Assembly (NCBI RefSeq): GCF_000346465.2
Contig: NC_034015.1
Span: 5,875,061-5,939,060 of the forward strand
DNA: 64,000 bases
From: Prunus persica
Taxonomy: Eukaryota; Streptophyta; Magnoliopsida; Rosales; Rosaceae
Direction: 5' to 3'
Below, piece after piece: positions 20,397 to 32,577 of this stretch. The stretch's first letter is position 1; each line of letters begins with the position of its first letter. The translations under genes were made by a program, and so were the position numbers. Under the pieces are notes generated by a model. The model worked only from the letters and a program-made list of their open reading frames with translations. It made no database searches and was not told the origin of the DNA.

Positions 20397-21931
20397 TTAC
20401 AAACAACTGTTTGGTTGAACAGTGCCAACAATCTTTGCATTGGCACAATGTGACTGAACCTCGTGATTCCTGCAGGTCAAACTCACATTTTCGAGTCTTA
20501 TCCCACTACATGGATTTGTTGCGCTACAATCAAATTTTATTGCAATGACTGTAGCTGATGTTCCTTGAATGTTCCGGTACACGACATCACTGACTCTCAC
20601 ACCTGATACCTATAATATTGAAACAAGATGAAATGTGCATTAGACATTTAGTCAAGACATACGTTTATGAATGAGTACATGCCCAATTACTATGTACATT
20701 GAGATTATAGTTTTCATTACCTGAGCAGGGCAGTTGATGTTGTGTGGGCAGTAGTTTTGGTCTATTACGATAGGATTTTGGACATTTAACATTACGACAT
20801 CAAGGAATTGAACACCTTGAACAAATCCGTTGCTCGGCCTTGCCCAAGACTTAATCCTCAAACCATTTTGAGTACCCTTGAAAATTGCATTTTTAACTGT
20901 CACATTTTGGACCCCTTCCTCTTCCAAGTCTTTGGCTAAACTCCCTATGCTGCAAACCCATGTATGTGTAAGCTAACTATAATATTAACTGTTACGAGGT
21001 TTTCATATGTAAGCAATGCAATATTCCAAGAGCTATAAAATCTGACCTAATACCATGGCCAGGACCACAAGTTATTTGCTCGATCCACAAGTCCTTTGTT
21101 CCGGGGCCAATCGAGACACAATCATCTCCAGTTTTGATAGAGGTGTTGAAGATTGCAACATTTGTTGACAATTGGACATGGATGCCATCAGTGTTTGGGC
21201 TATTTCCAGCTGCATTGACTTTGACCCCTTTGATGCGAACATCTTGGCAGCCGTTTATCACAATGTGGAACATCTGGCTGTTCAATGACATTAGTCCATT
21301 GATGTTAATGTTTTTGGAGTTTGTAAAACTCAGACTCTGCGTATCAGTGGGAACAAAAATATCAGAATTTAGGAAACAATAGAACACGAAGAGACTGGTA
21401 GGGTAAGGTAGACAACAAATTTAAACAAGATTTCACTTGATCGACAAGAAAGCATAAATTACTAACCGTGGCTCCTCCGTTGGGGCAATCAGTGCTTCCA
21501 GCTAACTTGCATGCCCACAAGGAGGTACCTTTGGCGTCAAGGGCACCTCCGATAATGGACACACCGGTAACTCCTTCGAAGCTTAGCCAGTTGTTGGCTT
21601 GGCCAAGGACTCGGTAGTCAGACGAAGCTATCAATGTTCCATCAATTCGAAAAGTAATATCTGTGCTTTTGCAGTTATCACCTTTGAAAACCATAGCATT
21701 GCGAAGCAAATACCTCCCTTTTGGTACACGTATAGTAGTGGAATCAGAGGAGGCACATGCTACAGTCCATACATCCAGAAAAGCTTGTGTAGAATCTATT
21801 ACACCGTTAGGCTTGGCTCCAAAGCTTAGGACATTGAAAATTAATGTACTCTTAGCAACACATGATTGGTGTAGGATATATAGGATGAGTAGTGCTACTC
21901 TGCAAAAACAACTTCTTGTAACCTCAGCCAT
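20397..21931 (-). CDS. Exopolygalacturonase-like secreted pectinase (GH28), four exons
   Basis: Exons are 21931-21467, 21336-21047, 20949-20721 and 20609-20397, with GT-AG introns. The joined frame is 1197 nt, a protein of 398 residues, the usual family length. An N-terminal hydrophobic segment (residues about 10-26) is a secretion signal. All four GH28 catalytic motifs are present: SPNTDG, TGDDC, GPGHG (split across exons 2/3) and RIKSW. Polygalacturonases hydrolyse alpha-1,4-galacturonan in the cell wall. The blocks [13 protein letters not shown] and RNIQGTSAT resemble the pollen exopolygalacturonase clade, so a role in pollen or another growing tissue is inferred. It is the only intact polygalacturonase among the duplicated segments, and its frame has no stop or frameshift. 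A (GA)n run lies just upstream of the ATG (about 21962-21980). Confidence 0.9.
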
Positions 21932-22537
21932 TTTCTCCTTTTCTATTTTTCCTTTCTGTTTGAGAGAGAGAGAGAGAGATTAAATTAAACCGATGACGTC
22001 GATGGTAACGAATGAAGTTGGGAACTGAGAGGTTGATGGAGAGAACTTGAACATTGTGTAGGGTACTTATACTGTTGATGATACATGCATGCAGTAAGTA
22101 ATTAGGTTGATATAAGTATAAGGGATGTTTGTATATGATATTATATATACAGAGAGAGGTGGTGTAGGTTTAAAGAAAATATAGTTATGGTATATATGGA
22201 TGCATATACTGTATACATATGTATTAAGAAAGCTGCGCCGGCACCAATTTGGTGGCTACTCTTTTGTGTTTTACTGTATATATAAGTAATATGGATGAAT
22301 CAATGAATCATATAATATTATATGAATCGATAATAATTCAATTAAAATATTAGTTTGGATATGATTACTTTTGCCGTTGACTTGTTAAGGAATCAATTCA
22401 TCCCAAGTGGGACACCCCTTCCTGTACTTAAATCCCTTCATGGCCACTCATTCCTCGGTGGAGTAACGCGCAGGATAATTTGTATTTCAGTATTGTATAG
22501 GTAGTAGATAGATATCCTAATGATGGCATAGGCTTAT
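21932..22537. other. Upstream region of the polygalacturonase gene
   Basis: This holds the 5' leader with a GA microsatellite and a weak TATA-like AGTATAAGTA (- strand, about 22064-22073). Further upstream it is AT-rich. No other gene seen. Confidence 0.4.
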
Positions 22538-22830
22538 TGTAAAGTCCCACATTGAAAAAATATGCAATAATACGAATGCTTATAAGGATTACATGATATC
22601 TTGTAATTGTCGAGCCTAGTAGCGTGGGCTTATAACTAAGCAGGACATTAAAGTGATTGGTTGCTTGAGCAAGCCTTGTTAGGTGAGATGTGGTGGTCTT
22701 GCACTGTTCACCTTAGTGAAGTCGCACAAAGCACGCCCCCTACCCTCGGGTTAGTAGGGCCGCCCATCCTCAATGGGTGGGTAGCAAACCTCAACTTGGT
22801 ATTAGATTGGGGTGTTAGGTACGAATACTA
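22538..22830 (+). mobile_element. Possible LTR plus primer-binding-site remnant
   Basis: Sequence beginning TGTAAAGTCCCACATTG and reaching CAACTTGGTATTAGATTGG looks like an LTR followed by a degenerate initiator tRNA-Met primer site. I find no partner LTR or target duplication, and the LTR end is not CA. It is GC-richer than its surroundings. Low confidence. Confidence 0.3.
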
Positions 22831-23344
22831 AACCTCACGGGTCAAGAGCCATCACACCCCAGCGTGCTGCCTAGCTTGGCCTCTCATCACACAATCACTT
22901 TTTTTGAGAAATTGGAAGTGGTCTCTCGTTTTTGTTCAATAAAAATTGAGATAATGTCTATTTCTTTTTTAATGCTGCCAAATCATCCTTCTTATTTATT
23001 GTTATTTTCCAAAAATATGTAGACTGTGTACAGTATTAATTAGGCTCCATTTGGATTGATTGATATGAAAGAAAAGATTTGGATAACGTATATTCAAAAT
23101 GGATTTGAAATAACTATATCCAAAGAATAATTTGAAATTCATTTGTTTTCTTTGTTTCTTTATAGTCCCAATCATGTCATTGATGTCCAAACAAACATGA
23201 ATGGGTGGTCGCATTTGATTCGAGAATTAGGGACTAAACTAACCAAATGATAATTTTGAAGAATACTAGTTTTTAAAACAATGTAAATTCGTTGTGTTTC
23301 CACATTCTTTTTCTACATTAATCTTGATCATTGGAAAGAGCATG
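22831..23344. other. No feature recognised
   Basis: AT-rich sequence without a convincing reading frame, repeat partner or splice structure. Confidence 0.5.
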
Positions 23345-23590
23345 AATTCCAGCTTCACTATTCGGAGAAGAGCTAATGACAACTTCACAACCTCAGTGCA
23401 TCTAATCTTTTGTAATTGAATTTCTAGTCATGTTTAGTTCGATTTTGATATGCCTTTTGCCTAGGGATAATATAGCACTATGATTTTTGTTCACCTTCCC
23501 TCGAGGTCTCGAATTTAAGGACAGAGCTTAGCAATTATTTCATATTTCTATTCAATTTATGGGTTCCATAAATAGATAATGAGCCAAACC
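23345..23590 (+). pseudogene. Fourth MADS remnant: last codons and 3' UTR
   Basis: The sequence from TCGGAGAAGAGCTAATGAC onward matches the final codons and 3' UTR of the other MADS copies, including the stretch equivalent to 19190-19280. Nothing upstream of the last few codons is left. It indicates a further ancient copy of the MADS segment. Confidence 0.65.
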
Positions 23591-23633
23591 ACATAAGTAT
23601 AATAATGCCCGATACACTATAGTAACAAAATTA

Positions 23634-24243
23634 CGGAAATTCTCCTATTCGAATGGTTGCCATTGTAAATAGAGAGGAAAGTAGGGAGGGGTAATACATG
23701 GTGTCCGCACGGTAATAATTTCTAGACGTTCTCATAGAGAATTTCTCTAGTTTTGTTAGTTTAAAATTATATTTTTAATATTAAATTTATCTTTGTATAA
23801 TGTTTTCCACATTATCATAAGTTTTTTTTGTACATATGAGGACTATTGCTAACCCTGGCCCCCTTTCTCCCAACAAACAATCCTAGAGCCGTTTTCACTT
23901 TGAGAAGGGAGGAAGAACACTCCCAACAAAACTACGGAAATTCTCCTATTCAGATGTCTAAACGTTATTACCGTGTAGTTGCCATTGTAAACAGAGAAGA
24001 AAATAGGGAGGGGTAATACATGGTATCAGCACGGTAACAATTTCCAGACGTTCTCATAGAGAATTTCTCTAGTTTTGTTAGTTTAAAATTAATTTTAACA
24101 TTAAATTTATCTTTGTATAATGTTTTCCACATTATCATAAGTTTTTTAGTACATATGAGGACTATTGCTAACCCTAGCCCCCTCTCTCCCAACAAAAAAT
24201 CCTAAACCCGTTTTCACTTTGAGAGGGGAGGAAGAACACTCCC
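23634..24243 (+). repeat. Two ~300-bp direct repeats (LTR end plus leader-like)
   Basis: About 23634-23922 and 23934-24243 are near-identical apart from small indels. Each includes ACATGGTATCAGCACGG (the first slightly altered), which looks like an LTR end joined to an initiator tRNA-Met primer site. This suggests a rearranged copia leader duplicated in tandem. No coding sequence follows apart from a weak frame. Confidence 0.55.
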
Positions 24244-24405
24244 TTCTTCTCTTGCTCCCTTTTCCCCTTCCCCCATTTGCAAAGACAAAAGGTTTTCCCT
24301 AGTTGTCTTTGTTTTGTTATGATTTTCCTCCAACCATCGCAGGTGGCTGCGTCTCGATGTTGAATCTCCACCAGCTTTTCGGTATCAGATCTCTATCTGC
24401 ATTTT

Positions 24406-27098
24406 TGAAAGGACCCGCCCCAGAATTTCCCGGAAACCGGAGCGAATCCCGTCTTTGTTCCGACATCACCCTGATGCCGGGCCCACTTACTAACAACCAA
24501 GACTCTTTACCAAAATTTTGGCAGAGTCCCCCCTGTGAATGAACAAACCCAACAAAATTCAACCTGCATAAAAATACAGAATAATCCCAACCAGCAGCAT
24601 GCTTTAAAACGAATAAACAGTTGACAACAAAATGGCCTCCGGCCTCACAATTCAAACCCTAACGGGGGCGATAACAGAGCATGTCTAAGAACTTCAATTT
24701 CAACAAAACAGAGTTTAAAGGGAAAAACATGAAGAAAGAGTCCTACGAAGGCTCAAGGCTCGGAAGCGCACGATCCGGCTCTGCTGCGGAGCTCAGTCAA
24801 CTACTGGCTGGGGGGTGCAAAACAGAAAATTGTGAGTGGACAAAAATAAATTCAGTTCAGTGTAAACCAACGTAATATAACTCCACCGTTTAGAAAACCA
24901 TGCAAGAAATCCCATGCATCTCAAAACCATCATACTCAGGTATATATATATATATATATCAAAACAAATCAATACCAGATGCCAAATTCGAAATCCATAA
25001 AGAACGCTTTACAAAACCCACCATCCAAAAACTTATAAATCCCACAACCAAACTCTCGAAAGCGTACCCATTGGCACGACCGACAAGGAAGTATCCACAC
25101 CGAGAAACAAGAATGAATGAATTATATATATAAATATATAATATAAGATATATATATATATATACAAATATGACTATCACCTAGTTGTACCGGGAAAACA
25201 ATCCAACCGGGGGATTGTTTGACTAGTCACCCTGGCAGAGTCCTCATGAAGAGTCCTCAATCCACCATGTGACTAGGGAATGAGCCGTCCAACTGGGGGA
25301 CCAACTCTCAGCCAGCACGTACCGTCGATAACCTCAAAACCCGTACATCTGTGATCAGTCCTACGCGCGCAGACTACCCAATTAAGGGTCTACAGTAACA
25401 TCCCGTCAAGGATGCCCCGGGTTCCGACAATTCCAAGTATCTCAAGTCTCCGTATCCAAGTTCCAAATCAGGGGAGGTACAGAGGGTAGTGCTTATATCA
25501 CACCAAATTGACATTCTATACTCACCACTTTCCACAATCTCATCTCAACAACCCAAGTACCTCACACATAGCCAAATATATATAGAAATCCTCAAAATCC
25601 ATATATTCATACTCAAGATACTCAAATATGTCAAAACCCAAAATATATTTTCAATGCCTCATAAAAATATCACTTTCAACAATTTCATAAATAATATATT
25701 CAAAATACCATTTAAAACATCATGCATAATATTTCCCAAAATCCATATAAAATAAACTTTCAATACTCAACAATGCCAAAGCACTATACAAACATCAAAT
25801 TCAACTCATGAATATAATATATTCAATAAATCATTAAAAACATTATGCATAAATCTTTCATCAATAAAACCATGCATAAGATTTGAAAACAAAGTCCACT
25901 CACAAGTAGTCCCACGCTGCTTGATCCTGAGAGGGTCCCGCCTGCTGCGTATGCGTGGTCGGAGTACCTAATTCAGAATACGTATACGAGATTAATACAA
26001 AGCGTTTCGAACGAGTACTTTGAATTAAATATCCTAGTTTCCCAGGTTTCTAGTAAGTGTACTAGGAACGAGACGTTCTAAGGTCCAACTACCCAATTTG
26101 GGCGATGGAACAACTTCGGGAGACACTCAGTCAACTGACGGTCAAACTTTCCAATTTGGGTCACCCGGGCCCACGGAACCAACGACCTCCGTTTTACAAT
26201 CCGAAAGTTCCTGAAGGTTTCACAAGGTCTAAGATATCCGTCTCACAAATTTGGTCCGAAACGGGCGATTAGATCGCTTACGATCGCACGATCGCACGGT
26301 TATTAAAAAAACATAAACTTTAAATTATTTAATTGGAACATCCGGGGTTCCGATTCACGATCCGCGAATTCCTATACGATCCTAGGAATACCTAGAACAA
26401 CCTATTTTAATTGGAAAACGATCAAACGGTCAGAACCTATCGAACCCGGATAACGCACAATATGCGAAAATCCGTTCGATAGTCAAACGATGTCCGAATT
26501 GAGATCCGAAAAATCCTACGCTCTCGTGACAACTAGTAGATCGGATTGGGACAAATATGCCCCTCTGCTACAGTGCCTACGCGCCGCCACACGCGCGGGT
26601 GTCCAAAGCGATAAAGCTTCGCCGGAAAATCTCCAAACTACAAGCCACCCTCCCGGCTACAGGTTCTACTCGACGAGTGGAACACTTTATTCAACTACAC
26701 CCAAGTCCAATTCGGACGGCAAGTGGCCGGAATTGGGGTCGAAAACTCACGGTTTAACCCGGAACTCCACGGCCTTGATCCGGCGACCACCGTCGACATT
26801 GTCGTCGCACAACCTAGGAAATAGCTAGAAGGGGAGGAGAGCTACCTGTTCCAAGTGACGGCGCAGCTCGCGATGGCCGAAAATGTCGCCGGTGACGTCG
26901 GCAGTTTTGGTTATTTTTTCACGTCGTTGCCACTACCGTTCGCCGGGTTTTCGATCGGAGAAAAGGGGTGGGCTGGGTAGAGGAGGAAGAGAGGAAGCTT
27001 TTGCAAGAAACGGTGCCTGAAATGGAGGTCGGACGGCGAAGTTCTCACCGTCTGAAATTCCGGCGAAAAATCGAAACGGTGGAGGGGGTTCAGCCGCG

Positions 27099-27138
<40 letters not shown>

Positions 27139-27401
27139 AGATATTTTAAACCCAAATTTTGAAATATTTACGGTTTTGCCATTGTCGATGTTTTGATCGT
27201 AACTTCTTCGTTACAACTCCGAATTAAGCCTACCGCGTGTCTACGAATTCGTCTCAGTACCACCTACCCAAAAATACCAGTTACTGCCCCAAACACTTTC
27301 CGGGCAAGAAAATGACCAATTTACCCCTACCCTAAGGGTAAATTCGTAAATTCAATTAAATAATTCAAAATAGGAATTAAATTTGGAGTCGTGGTGTTAC
27401 A
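24406..27401 (-). mobile_element. Solo LTR of a large-LTR Ty3/gypsy element
   Basis: A single 2996-bp LTR begins TGAAAGGACCCGCCCC and ends GTGGTGTTACA, flanked by the perfect 5-bp duplication ATTTT (24401-24405 and 27402-27406). No internal region is present, so it formed by recombination between LTRs. The size and style suggest a chromovirus of the Del/Tekay type (inference). On the element strand it reads TGTAACACC to CCTTTCA. It contains TA microsatellites (about 24941-24958 and 25125-25165) and a (GA)n run at 27101-27137. Short frames within it are not genes. Confidence 0.8.
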
Positions 27402-27467
27402 ATTTTGGCGTTAGATCTCCATCATCATCCTCTTTTTGGTTTCTTTCGATATTTCCTCAAAGATCAT

Positions 27468-27701
27468 TGCTAAAATATGAAAACTATGAGAGAATATTTG
27501 TTTGTGGGAATTTTCTGTATATTCTTCTCCTTGTAGGAGGTCATATTTATAATACAACAAAACCTGAATGGGCAAGTAAATAATAAATTCCTAAATCCAT
27601 TTACAGTAGGAAATCAGGAATTAAAGTAAATTAATTACAATTATAATAGGAATTCTTGGTGTGTAAGGAAAGTAAGTCAATATCCACAAGTCACGCCAAC
27701 A
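27468..27701 (-). repeat. 3' LTR of the copia element
   Basis: Starts TGTTGGCGTGAC and ends TTTTAGCA on the element strand. It is preceded on that strand by the polypurine tract GTGAGGGGGAG (27702-27712). Confidence 0.9.
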
Positions 27702-27708
27702 CTCCCCC

Positions 27709-29667
27709 TCACGTTGGTGCATAGAATTCTCCAATGCCCAACTGATCCAGTGAATTGTGGAATGCTTTACTGGAAATTGCCTTTGTCAAAATATCCGCCA
27801 ATTGATCCTCGGATTTCACAAAAAGAAACTGAAACACTTTAGCCTCACGCTTCTGTTTGATGAAGTGTCGATCCACCTCAACATGTTTAGTACGATCATG
27901 TTGAACCGGATTCTGTGCAATGGCTATAGCAACCTTGTTGTCACAAAAGAGATTCATTGTGGATGTAGGTTTATACCCAAGTTCAGTAAGCAACTTTCTT
28001 AACCAAAGAAGTTCACAAATCCCTTTAGTCATGCCTCTGAACTCGGCTTATGCACTGGATAAAGCTACTACATTCTGTTTCTTGCTCCTCCATGTCACCA
28101 AATTACCTCCCATGAATGTGAAGTAACCCGATGTGGATTTTCTATCTGTTACATTACCTGCCCAATCTGCATCTGAATAACCATCAATATTTAGATGACC
28201 ATGCTTTGAGAACATAAGTCCTTTTCCAGGTGTAGACTTCAAATATCTAAGTATCCGAAGAACTGCATTCATGTGGTCTTCACTTGGAGAGTGCATAAAT
28301 TAACTGACAACGCTCATCGCATAAGCAATGTCTGGTCGAGTATGTGACAAATAGATCAATCTTCCCACTAACCTTTGGTATCTTTCTTTGTTAGTTGGAA
28401 CTTGATCCGGATATTCTCCAAGATGATGATTCTGAACAATAGGAGTGTCCGCAGGTTTGCAATCTAGCATTCCTATGTCCATCAACAAGTCCAAGACATA
28501 TTTCCTTTGAGAGAGAAATATGCCTTGCTGCGATCGAGCCACCTCAATTCCTAAGAAATACTTGAGTCCACCTAGATCCTTCATCTCAAACTCAGTAGCC
28601 AAATAGTCTTGTAGCTGTGATATTTCCTGTTTATCATTCCCAGTAATAATCATATCATCAACATAGATTATTAATATTGTTACCTTCCCTTTCCGATGTT
28701 TCAAGAACAGAGTATAATCTGAGTTTCACTGTTTGAAACCATTGTTCTTCATTGCCATGGTGAACCGTCCAAACCATGCACATGGTGACTGTTTCAATCC
28801 ATACAATGCTTTTCGTAACCTGCAAACTGTTCCAGTCTGAGTAGTATTATATCCAAGAGGAATGTCCATGTACACCTCCTCCGTGAGTTCGCCATGTAGA
28901 AAAGCATTCTTTACATCAAACTAGTGTAGTGGCCAATCCAAATTAGCTGCAAGGGACAATAAGACTCTTACAGTTTTTAACTTTGCAACTAGTGCAAAAG
29001 TTTCTTCATAGTCTATACCATAGGTCTGTGTGTACCCTTTTGCCACAAGTCTTGCCTTGTATCGCTCGATAGATCCATGTGCATTATGTTTTATAGTAAA
29101 CACCCATCTACATCCGATAGTCTTTTTTCCTCGTGGTATAGTCTCCAATGTTCAAGTCTGATTTTTCTCAAGAGCTTTCATCTCCTCTTTTATAGCTTGG
29201 ACCCACTTAGGATCTTTCAATGCTTCAGAGACCTTGGTTGGAATATGGATAGCAGACAACTGATGCACAAAAGCCTTGAGTGGTTCAGACAGCTTCTCAG
29301 TGGATACATGATTTGCAATTAGATACTTGGATGTCTTGCCAATATCAGGTGAATAACGGTTTGGTGGCTTCCCACGATTTTGCATGAAAGATAATTGATA
29401 TCCAATAGTTTTATCCTCTAAATGCACAAGTCTAGTAGGAGTATTTACCTCAAAGATATTCTCAGGAGATTGGTTCGTTGGTACTGTTGAATGAGAGGGG
29501 GGGTCTTCATCTTGTTGTTCTGAGTTGTCTGTAAGAGTATGACTCGAATCAAAAACATCTTCACAAGGGTTAGGCGATCGATCGTTGTTTGGTAGAGAGC
29601 ATTCGCACGTGCCAGACTCGGGACGATCGATTGTTATTGTTTCTTGGCCGAGAGAAACTTCGTGCAT
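27709..29667 (-). pseudogene. Copia reverse transcriptase and RNase H, broken
   Basis: The reverse transcriptase blocks [25 protein letters not shown], shown here in parts ([21 protein letters not shown]), NAFLHGE-type, and the active site IIYVDDMIITGND, are followed by RNase H with DADWAGN, FCDNKVAIAIAQNP and ILTKAISS. All lie in one - strand frame different from that of gag-integrase. In-frame stops interrupt it near 29149, 28918, 28705 and 28033-28047 and 28297. The enzyme would convert element RNA to DNA in the cytoplasm; this copy cannot produce it intact. Confidence 0.88.
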
Positions 29668-32279
29668 AGATGAATATCCTCATTTTCCAAGCTGCTCCAA
29701 TTGAGCTCTTCACTCGGTATCTCCCCCTGAAGAGTAGAATTGGATGCTGGGTCATAGAAGAACATATCTGATTCTAGAAAGGTGACATCCAAAGTGACAT
29801 AGGTTTGCTGGGTAGGAGGGTGATAACATCGGTAGCCTTTCTGATGAACGAAGGCCACATAGCCAAAAATGCGAGGGGTAAGCACCAAAATAGAGGGCAG
29901 AGGCCCGTGTTGCGTGAGCACTTGTAATGGAGTTTTGAAGTTCAAGACCCCAGATGGCATGCGGTTGATAAGGTGGACAGCAGTGATGACAGCGTCATCC
30001 CAGTGATGACGAGGAACATGGCCACCAATGAGAAGAGCACGGGCTGTTTCAAGGAGATGACGATTCTTCCGTTCGGCAACACCATTTTGTTGTGGTGTCT
30101 GGGGGCAAGTTGTCTCATGAATAATGCCATGTGTCTGGAAGTAAGTCTGAAAATCATGATTAACAAATTCTCCACCGTTGTCAGAGCGAAGAATCTGTAT
30201 TCGAGCATTGAACTGTGTTTCCATCTGTTTGTGGAAGGATTGGAATAGGGAAAACACTTCATTCTTATTTTTCATCAAATAAAGCCATGTCATCCGTGTA
30301 CAATCATCTATGAATGTGACAAACCAACAAATACCGGAATGAGTAGAAATAGGTGAGGGTCCCCAAACATCAGAATGAATTAAAGCAAAAGGAATAGTAC
30401 ATTTATTCATACTTAAAGGATAGGACGCTCTATGACTCTTGGCTAGAATGCAAGTGTCACATTTAAAATTTGAGTCCTTAAATACATAAAACAACTCGAG
30501 CAATAAGTGTCTCATATAACCAAAAGATGGATGCCCCAAACGTCGGTGCCAGAGCCAAATTTTTCGGTGCTTGTCATCAGACGGATGCTTCACACTATTT
30601 GCACGTCCCATACTGAAGTCATCCACATAGTACAGCCCCCCTCTTTTAGTACCACGCCCAATGATCTCCTTGGTGAGAATATCCTGTAGTAAACAAAAAT
30701 TGGGATAAATTAGTGCACAACAATTTAGTTGTTCAGTTGCCTGACTCACAAACATTAATTTATTGGACAAAGATGGAACGAGTAGAGTATTAGAAAGGGA
30801 CAGAGAAGGTGAAAGGGCAACAGTGCCGGCCCCTGTCACAGGATAGGTAACTCCATTTGCATTGGCAATACTTGTGCGGCGAGGTGTAGTAGTGTACAAA
30901 AAATCATTCGGATCAAAGGTCATATGATTAGTGGCGCCAGAATCAATTATCCAACCAGTAGTATCTCGTAGATCAGAAGTATGAAATGCATAACCACAGT
31001 TACCTGAGACATCCGGAAGCGCGGGACTATCAGTAGGATCTACCTGCGGGAACAAGACTAATGGGGGATCGGTAGAGACAAGAGCAGCACGGCCGGAATT
31101 ACTAGCAGTTTCTCTAAGCTTGCGAGCGCGGAGATCCTCCCACCAATCAGGATAACAATTTAGCTTAAAACAGGTGTCACGGGTATGTTTGAGGTTGCCA
31201 CAGTGCGTGCAACCACTTCCATCAGTTGGAGCCTTGGGACGGGAAGGTGGGATGGTTTTAGGAAGTGGCGCACCAGCAACAGTAGCATATGACTGGATCT
31301 GAAGGTGGGCCGCAGTAGAGGAATTATGGGGATGTCCGGCACGAGTAGGGGGACCTGATCGAGGCGCACTCTTGGCCGCTAAGCCAGCACCAGTGGCTCG
31401 ATCGGATGAACCCATCATCACTGCTTGTCGAACATCTTCACGGCGAACATAGGCATAAGCTTGGTCAACAGTAGGGAATAGAGTCATGTGAAGAACATCA
31501 CTTCGGGCCTTATCAAGACGATCATCAAGGTCATCCAAAAATATGTAAACTCGATCTTCCTGCAGAATATCATTATAGCGCTTGATATCACTTTCATACT
31601 CCATCATATTTGGACGACGAAAATCAGTTTCTCTCCATAAGCTTTGGAGAGTATTGTAATAGGTTTCAATGGAGCCACTAGCTTGTCGCATACGAGAGAC
31701 TCGTCGTTTCAAATCATAAACCTGAGAGGTGTCAGTGCCATCATAGTAAGTTGTGGCAATTGCATCCCACACGGCTTTTGCCGTCGAAAAACGAATGAAA
31801 TTGCCAATCAAGCTCTGCTCCAGAGAATTGATGAGCCATCCCTTCACAATAGAGTTCTCGATGTGCCAGCGAGGAAATGTTGGAGCGGTCGAAGGAGGTT
31901 GTGGAAGATCGCCATTAATATATCCCAATTTGTCTTTGCCGGAGATATACAACTCTATAACTTGGGACCATAGGTCATAGTCGGTGCCATCCAACTTTAT
32001 GCCAACCTGTGCAGCGGAAGCTTCATAGGTAATTGTCGTCGGAATCGTTGTCTGATTCGGGTTCAAGGTCGTCGTCTGATTCGAGGTCGGGGTCTTCGTC
32101 TGAGTCGAGGTCAGGGTCGTCTTGGTAGGATCCTGATTTAGGATCAATTTTGAGGTCTGAGTCTGCATCTGCATTAGTTGAGCCACCTGGGCACTCAACT
32201 CGGCTATGGTTGGTTGAGAAGGAGAGGAGGAAGCAGTGGTGCTACCGCCATGAGGATTAGAAGAGTCATCCTCCCCCAT
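29634..32279 (-). CDS. Copia Gag-protease-integrase polyprotein
   Basis: An open frame of 881 codons starts 60 bp inside the 5' LTR. It contains a Gag domain (about residues 85-270, with GWLINSLEQSLIGN), a CCHC knuckle (CTHCGNLKHTRDTC), a protease with DSGATNHM, a pre-integrase zinc region (HRRLGHPSFG, then CDTCILAKSH) and an integrase core with catalytic D (HSDVWGPS), D (RSDNGGEF) and E (PQQNGVAERKNR). It ends in a frame change near 29634-29667, where the pol frame continues. Gag builds the particle, the protease processes it and integrase inserts the cDNA. The open frame is consistent with the low LTR divergence. Confidence 0.92.
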   Translation of the reverse strand: MGEDDSSNPHGGSTTASSSPSQPTIAELSAQVAQLMQMQTQTSKLILNQDPTKTTLTSTQTKTPTSNQTTTLNPNQTTIPTTITYEASAAQVGIKLDGTDYDLWSQVIELYISGKDKLGYINGDLPQPPSTAPTFPRWHIENSIVKGWLINSLEQSLIGNFIRFSTAKAVWDAIATTYYDGTDTSQVYDLKRRVSRMRQASGSIETYYNTLQSLWRETDFRRPNMMEYESDIKRYNDILQEDRVYIFLDDLDDRLDKARSDVLHMTLFPTVDQAYAYVRREDVRQAVMMGSSDRATGAGLAAKSAPRSGPPTRAGHPHNSSTAAHLQIQSYATVAGAPLPKTIPPSRPKAPTDGSGCTHCGNLKHTRDTCFKLNCYPDWWEDLRARKLRETASNSGRAALVSTDPPLVLFPQVDPTDSPALPDVSGNCGYAFHTSDLRDTTGWIIDSGATNHMTFDPNDFLYTTTPRRTSIANANGVTYPVTGAGTVALSPSLSLSNTLLVPSLSNKLMFVSQATEQLNCCALIYPNFCLLQDILTKEIIGRGTKRGGLYYVDDFSMGRANSVKHPSDDKHRKIWLWHRRLGHPSFGYMRHLLLELFYVFKDSNFKCDTCILAKSHRASYPLSMNKCTIPFALIHSDVWGPSPISTHSGICWFVTFIDDCTRMTWLYLMKNKNEVFSLFQSFHKQMETQFNARIQILRSDNGGEFVNHDFQTYFQTHGIIHETTCPQTPQQNGVAERKNRHLLETARALLIGGHVPRHHWDDAVITAVHLINRMPSGVLNFKTPLQVLTQHGPLPSILVLTPRIFGYVAFVHQKGYRCYHPPTQQTYVTLDVTFLESDMFFYDPASNSTLQGEIPSEELNWSSLENEDIHLCTKFLSAKKQ

Positions 32280-32327
32280 GGTGGCGGCTAGGGTTTAGAA
32301 ACTAGAGTCAGCAATCCCAAGATTGTC

Positions 32328-32339
32328 GCTCTGATACCA
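32328..32339 (-). other. Primer binding site, initiator tRNA-Met
   Basis: Directly next to the 5' LTR the - strand reads TGGTATCAGAGC, complementary to the 3' end of plant initiator tRNA-Met, the standard copia primer. Confidence 0.9.
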
Positions 32340-32572
32340 TGCTAAAATATGAAAACTATGAGAGAATATTTCTTTGTGGGAATTTTCTGTATATTCTTCT
32401 CCTTGTAGGAGGTCATATTTATAATACAACAAAACCTGAATGGGCAACTAATAATAAATTCCTAAATCCATTTACAGTAGGAAATCAGGAATTAAAGTAA
32501 ATTAATTACAATTATAATAGGAATTCTTGGTGTGTAAGGAAAGTAAGTCAATATCCACAAGTCACGCCAACA
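32340..32572 (-). repeat. 5' LTR of the copia element
   Basis: Partner of 27468-27701, carrying the element promoter. It differs at two bases and one indel. Confidence 0.9.
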
Positions 32573-32577
32573 ATCAT

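Larger units (their letters stand above)
27468..32572 (-). mobile_element. Ty1/copia retrotransposon, full length, pol disabled
   Basis: LTRs of 234 bp (27468-27701) and 233 bp (32340-32572) are flanked by the perfect duplication ATCAT (27463-27467 and 32573-32577). By eye they differ by two substitutions and a one-base indel, so the insertion is fairly recent. On the - strand the order is gag, protease, integrase, reverse transcriptase, RNase H, the copia order. gag-protease-integrase is one open frame, but RT-RNase H is in another frame with several stops. Confidence 0.93.

Noticed and set aside
22600..22800. Possible rRNA or tRNA-like GC-rich block
   Set aside because: No cloverleaf or 5S internal control sequence could be made out; an LTR remnant fits better.
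24681..25133. Short frames within 24.4-27.4 kb as small genes
   Set aside because: The entire interval is one LTR bounded by a perfect target duplication.
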